From Aureimonas endophytica (GTDB taxonomy: Bacteria; Pseudomonadota; Alphaproteobacteria; Rhizobiales; Rhizobiaceae), in NCBI RefSeq assembly GCF_014642635.1, contig NZ_BMIQ01000003.1, positions 559,255 through 623,254 of the forward strand: a DNA stretch of 64,000 bases, written 5' to 3'. Below the pieces are notes generated by a model. The model saw nothing but the letters and a program-made list of their open reading frames with translations. It did not search any database and had not been told where the DNA came from. How positions within the stretch are numbered: position 1 is the stretch's first letter; the number at the start of each line of letters is the position of its first letter. Below, one piece after another: positions 61,747 through 64,000 of the stretch. The position numbers and the translations under genes were made by a program.

Positions 61747-62505
61747 TCAGGCACGGACCATGGCGAGGATCGAGTCCTGGTTGAAGGCGAGTCGTTGCGC
61801 AAGGGCCTCGGGCGAGGCCATGTCGCGTTCGTAGACGACCGAGCCGGTATGGCGGTTCGTCAGGTAGTAATAGTTCACCGCGCTGATCGTGATGTTGAGC
61901 TGGACGGGATCGATCCCCGCGCGGAAGCGGCCGGCCGCCACGCCGCGTTCCAAAATGCGCTCCACGAGCGTCTTGGAGCGGCGCGCTCCGGCCTCGATCA
62001 GGGCCGAGCGCTTGAAATGGCGGGCCTCGAAGAGGTTTTCGCTGTTGAGAAGCGTGATGAATTCGGGATGGGCGAGATAATAGGTCCAGGTGAAGGCGAC
62101 GAGGCGAGACAGCGCCTCCTCGGGCGGCAGATCGTCGAGTTCGAGCGCCGCCTCCGCCGCCCAGACGCGCAGATAGGCATTCTCGACCACGGCCTGGAAC
62201 AGCGCGTCCTTGTTGCCGAAATAATGGTAGAGCATGCGCTTGTTGACCGTCGCCCGCGCCGCGATCTCGTCGACCCGGGCACCGGCGAGGCCCTTGGCGG
62301 CGAACTCCGCCGTGGCCGCCTCCAGAATCCGATCGCGTGTCCGCTGCGGGTCGCGCGGCCTGCCGGCCGCCGGGCCCGTCGCCTCGCCGCGCCTCGTCCT
62401 GATCCGCAGCGCGGTCTTGCTCCGCACCTTGCTCGGCGCGGCGCTGCTCGCGCGGCCCTTGCGGTGGCGCGGGGTCGGCCCTCCCTCGTCGGAGATCGAG
62501 GTCAT
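61747..62505 (-). CDS. TetR family regulator with long basic N-terminus
   Basis: 252 residues. An unusual N-terminal 50 residues (rich in Arg, Lys, Ser and Ala) precede the TetR HTH at about 55-100 (RDRILEAATAEFAAKGLAGARVDEIAARATVNKRMLYHYFGNKDALF), then a TetR_C_11-like region with FTWTYYLAHPEFITLLNSENL. The long extension may be a start-site overprediction, but a later good start is not evident. It overlaps the PHP gene (ATGA at 62502-62505), so it is third in an operon with two phosphatase-like enzymes. The 162-bp gap to the RspB-like gene shows no obvious hairpin. Confidence 0.83.
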   Translation of the reverse strand: MTSISDEGGPTPRHRKGRASSAAPSKVRSKTALRIRTRRGEATGPAAGRPRDPQRTRDRILEAATAEFAAKGLAGARVDEIAARATVNKRMLYHYFGNKDALFQAVVENAYLRVWAAEAALELDDLPPEEALSRLVAFTWTYYLAHPEFITLLNSENLFEARHFKRSALIEAGARRSKTLVERILERGVAAGRFRAGIDPVQLNITISAVNYYYLTNRHTGSVVYERDMASPEALAQRLAFNQDSILAMVRA

Positions 62506-63371
62506 CGGGGCGACACGGTTTCGATCGGCACGTCCCGCCAGCCGTTCCGGCGGTCGAGGCGGCGGATCGTGCGATAGCCCGCCGCCGCGATGGCCGCGAG
62601 CGAGAGCTCGAGCCCGATCCCAACGGTCTCCGGCCCATGGCTGTCGTCGCCAAGGGTCACGCCGACCCCCATGCGCCGGGCCATGGCGAGGAGATCGGGC
62701 AGAGGATAGGGCGGACCATAGCCATTGCGCGCCGGCGCGCAATTGACGTCGAGAGCGCCGCCCGTCGCCGCCACCGCCTCCAGCAGGCGCTCCGCCGCGG
62801 CGAGGGCCCTCGGGCCGAAGCGGAAGCCGGCGGGCTCGAACTTGCGCACGAGGTCGATATGGCCGACGACATCGGGCTGCAGCGTCTCGACCATCGTGGT
62901 CATCCGCGCGAACCAGGCCAGATGCAGCGCCTCGGCCCCGCCGAGATCGGCCTTGAGCCCCTCGGTCGCGGCGGCGCTGTAATCCACCCAGCGCCCGTCG
63001 ATGTCGTGGACGCTGCCGACGACGTAGTCGAAGGGATGGGCGCGGCGCAACGCGTCCATGGCATCCGCCCAGCGCTCCGGGGGCAGCATCTCGGTCTCGA
63101 AGCCGATCAGGAGTTCGATCGACCCGGCATGGAGCTCGCGCAGCCGCAGGGCTTCCGCCACATAGGCCCGGAAGGCGCTCGCCAGTCCCTCGGTCCCGAG
63201 CGCTTCCTCGCCGGGATAGAGATCGACGTCGCGGAAGCGCGGCGCGTGCTCGCTCAGCCCGTAATGGGTGAAGCCCCGCTCCACGGCCGTCCGCACGACG
63301 GCGTCGAGCGTCCCCTTGGCATGGGCGCAGAATTCGCCGCTATGGCCGCCATGGAAGCTGAACCAGCTCAT
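62502..63371 (-). CDS. PHP-domain phosphatase (histidinol-phosphatase-like)
   Basis: 289 residues. The PHP motifs are WFSFHGGHSGEFC at the N-terminus, YGLSEHAPR near 38, a central E in IGFETEML, VVGSVHDIDG near 117, GHIDLVRKF and a final GDDSHGPE, together giving the trinuclear-metal His/Asp/Glu ligands. HisJ-type enzymes dephosphorylate histidinol phosphate, but a related phosphomonoester or cyclic phosphate is possible here. It overlaps both neighbours by 4 nt and is not near his genes. Confidence 0.87.
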   Translation of the reverse strand: MSWFSFHGGHSGEFCAHAKGTLDAVVRTAVERGFTHYGLSEHAPRFRDVDLYPGEEALGTEGLASAFRAYVAEALRLRELHAGSIELLIGFETEMLPPERWADAMDALRRAHPFDYVVGSVHDIDGRWVDYSAAATEGLKADLGGAEALHLAWFARMTTMVETLQPDVVGHIDLVRKFEPAGFRFGPRALAAAERLLEAVAATGGALDVNCAPARNGYGPPYPLPDLLAMARRMGVGVTLGDDSHGPETVGIGLELSLAAIAAAGYRTIRRLDRRNGWRDVPIETVSPR

Positions 63372-64000
63372 CGGGCCGGCGCCGGATAGAGCGTGCCGTT
63401 GAAATCCTCGATGAAGAAGGTCTCCAGGTCGGGGATCGGATGGAAGCCGACCGCAACGCCCGTTTCGGAGAGGTCGAGGAGCGTGATCCCGGTCATCGCC
63501 GTCCCGCCTTGCGGCGGCATCGAGGCGTCGCGCGTCAGGAAGCTCGTGGCCGGCGTCCAGACGAAGGACGGCCCCGCCTTCGGCAGGGACACGAAGGCCC
63601 GGTGCATGTGGCCCGAGACGACGGCGGCGACATCCGCCGAACGGAAGAGATCGCGCAAACGCCGCCGCGCCGCGCCACAGCTCGCCCAATAAAGGCGATC
63701 CGCCTCGTCCCAGTTTTTCAGGAACAGCGGCTGATGGGTGAAGAGGAGAACGCGCCGCCCGCCGGTCAGCGCCTCCTCCAGGAAGGCCCATTGCTCCGTC
63801 TCCGCCGCGAGGCCGGTGCCGAGGATCTGGCTGTCGATGCCGACGAGCCGCCAGCCGCCATCGAGGTCGCTCAGCCAGAAGTCCGGGCCGAAATGGCGGC
63901 GCCAGCGCGCCAGCCGCGCCGGATCGGAGGCCTTGCCGCTTCCGCGATCCGTGTCGCCGACATCGTGATTGCCGGGCACCGCCAGCCAGGGCGTCGCCAG
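63368..64000 (-). CDS. Metallophosphoesterase (calcineurin-like), N-terminus beyond window
   Basis: About 211 residues are visible; the gene continues past the right edge. Motifs VPGNHDVG, a conserved FTHQPLF and GHMHRAF are metal ligands II-V of the calcineurin-like superfamily; ligand I (DxH) lies outside. It likely hydrolyses a cyclic nucleotide, glycerophosphodiester or similar phosphoester (CpdA/GpdQ-like). It is upstream of and overlaps the PHP phosphatase gene by 4 nt, suggesting a two-step dephosphorylation of one substrate under the co-encoded TetR regulator. Sequence before the GNHD motif reads LATPWLAV. Confidence 0.85.
   Translation of the reverse strand: MATPWLAVPGNHDVGDTDRGSGKASDPARLARWRRHFGPDFWLSDLDGGWRLVGIDSQILGTGLAAETEQWAFLEEALTGGRRVLLFTHQPLFLKNWDEADRLYWASCGAARRRLRDLFRSADVAAVVSGHMHRAFVSLPKAGPSFVWTPATSFLTRDASMPPQGGTAMTGITLLDLSETGVAVGFHPIPDLETFFIEDFNGTLYPAPAR

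Noticed and set aside
62502-63371. Histidine biosynthesis gene hisJ/hisK
   Set aside because: PHP signature fits, but the gene lies in an operon with a phosphoesterase and a TetR regulator and no his genes are near, so only the family is assigned.

Overview
The window is high-GC DNA with tightly packed genes, many joined by 4-nt ATGA stop/start overlaps. It comes from an alphaproteobacterium, most likely a member of the Hyphomicrobiales (Rhizobiales). The evidence is the gene content: rhizobial-style sugar and amino-acid ABC importers, a glxBCD/gmaS block, heterotetrameric sarcosine-oxidase-type genes, type III polyketide synthase, RspB/UxuA/UxuB, Pit plus DUF47. The genus cannot be fixed from sequence reading alone. 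No rRNA, tRNA or CRISPR array was seen. Most of the window is a chain of self-contained catabolic cassettes, each with an importer, enzymes and its own regulator.

Layout. 1-204: tail of an oligopeptide-type ABC ATPase. 295-7540: FadR-type GntR regulator divergent from an AraFGH-type importer, aldose 1-epimerase, D-galactonate dehydratase and an SDR dehydrogenase; together an oxidative (non-phosphorylating) route for D-galactose and/or L-arabinose. 7671-10614: MgtC-like membrane protein, NUDIX hydrolase, Pit phosphate transporter with its DUF47 partner. 10785-17161: inositol-monophosphatase-like phosphatase, an AfuABC-like importer (probably for sugar phosphates) and a divergent LacI regulator flanked by palindromes. 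17322-22106: a small biosynthetic cluster (type III PKS, methyltransferase, FAD oxidoreductase) with a divergent DHA2-type exporter.

22300-36078: a one-carbon/methylated-amine region. A minus-strand soxBDAG-type operon ends in an aldehyde dehydrogenase. A GATase1/AraC regulator and an XRE-cupin regulator follow, then glxBCD (mgsABC-like), a GlnT/GmaS-type ligase and formyl-THF deformylase. This fits the N-methylglutamate pathway of methylamine use or a related N-methyl amino acid pathway. 36079-39010: an island that looks less GC-rich, with a small membrane ORF overlapping a six-TM chemoreceptor and ending in a broken IS5-type transposase.

39093-49006: two divergent ureohydrolases, a polar amino-acid ABC importer, a GlcD-like flavoprotein, and a flavin reductase plus NtaA/SnaA-type flavin monooxygenase under a LysR regulator. 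49182-51591: DUF1993 protein and MFS efflux pump divergent from a TetR regulator. 51773-61584: FadR-type regulator divergent from a CUT2 sugar importer and a cyclase-family hydrolase, UxuA, UxuB and an RspB-like dehydrogenase; the last three enzymes form a full L-gulonate to 2-keto-3-deoxygluconate route. 61747-64000: a TetR regulator, a PHP phosphatase and a metallophosphoesterase cut by the window edge.

Most confident: family assignments and operon structure. Less certain: exact substrates, several start codons, and all promoter/operator calls, which were made by eye.
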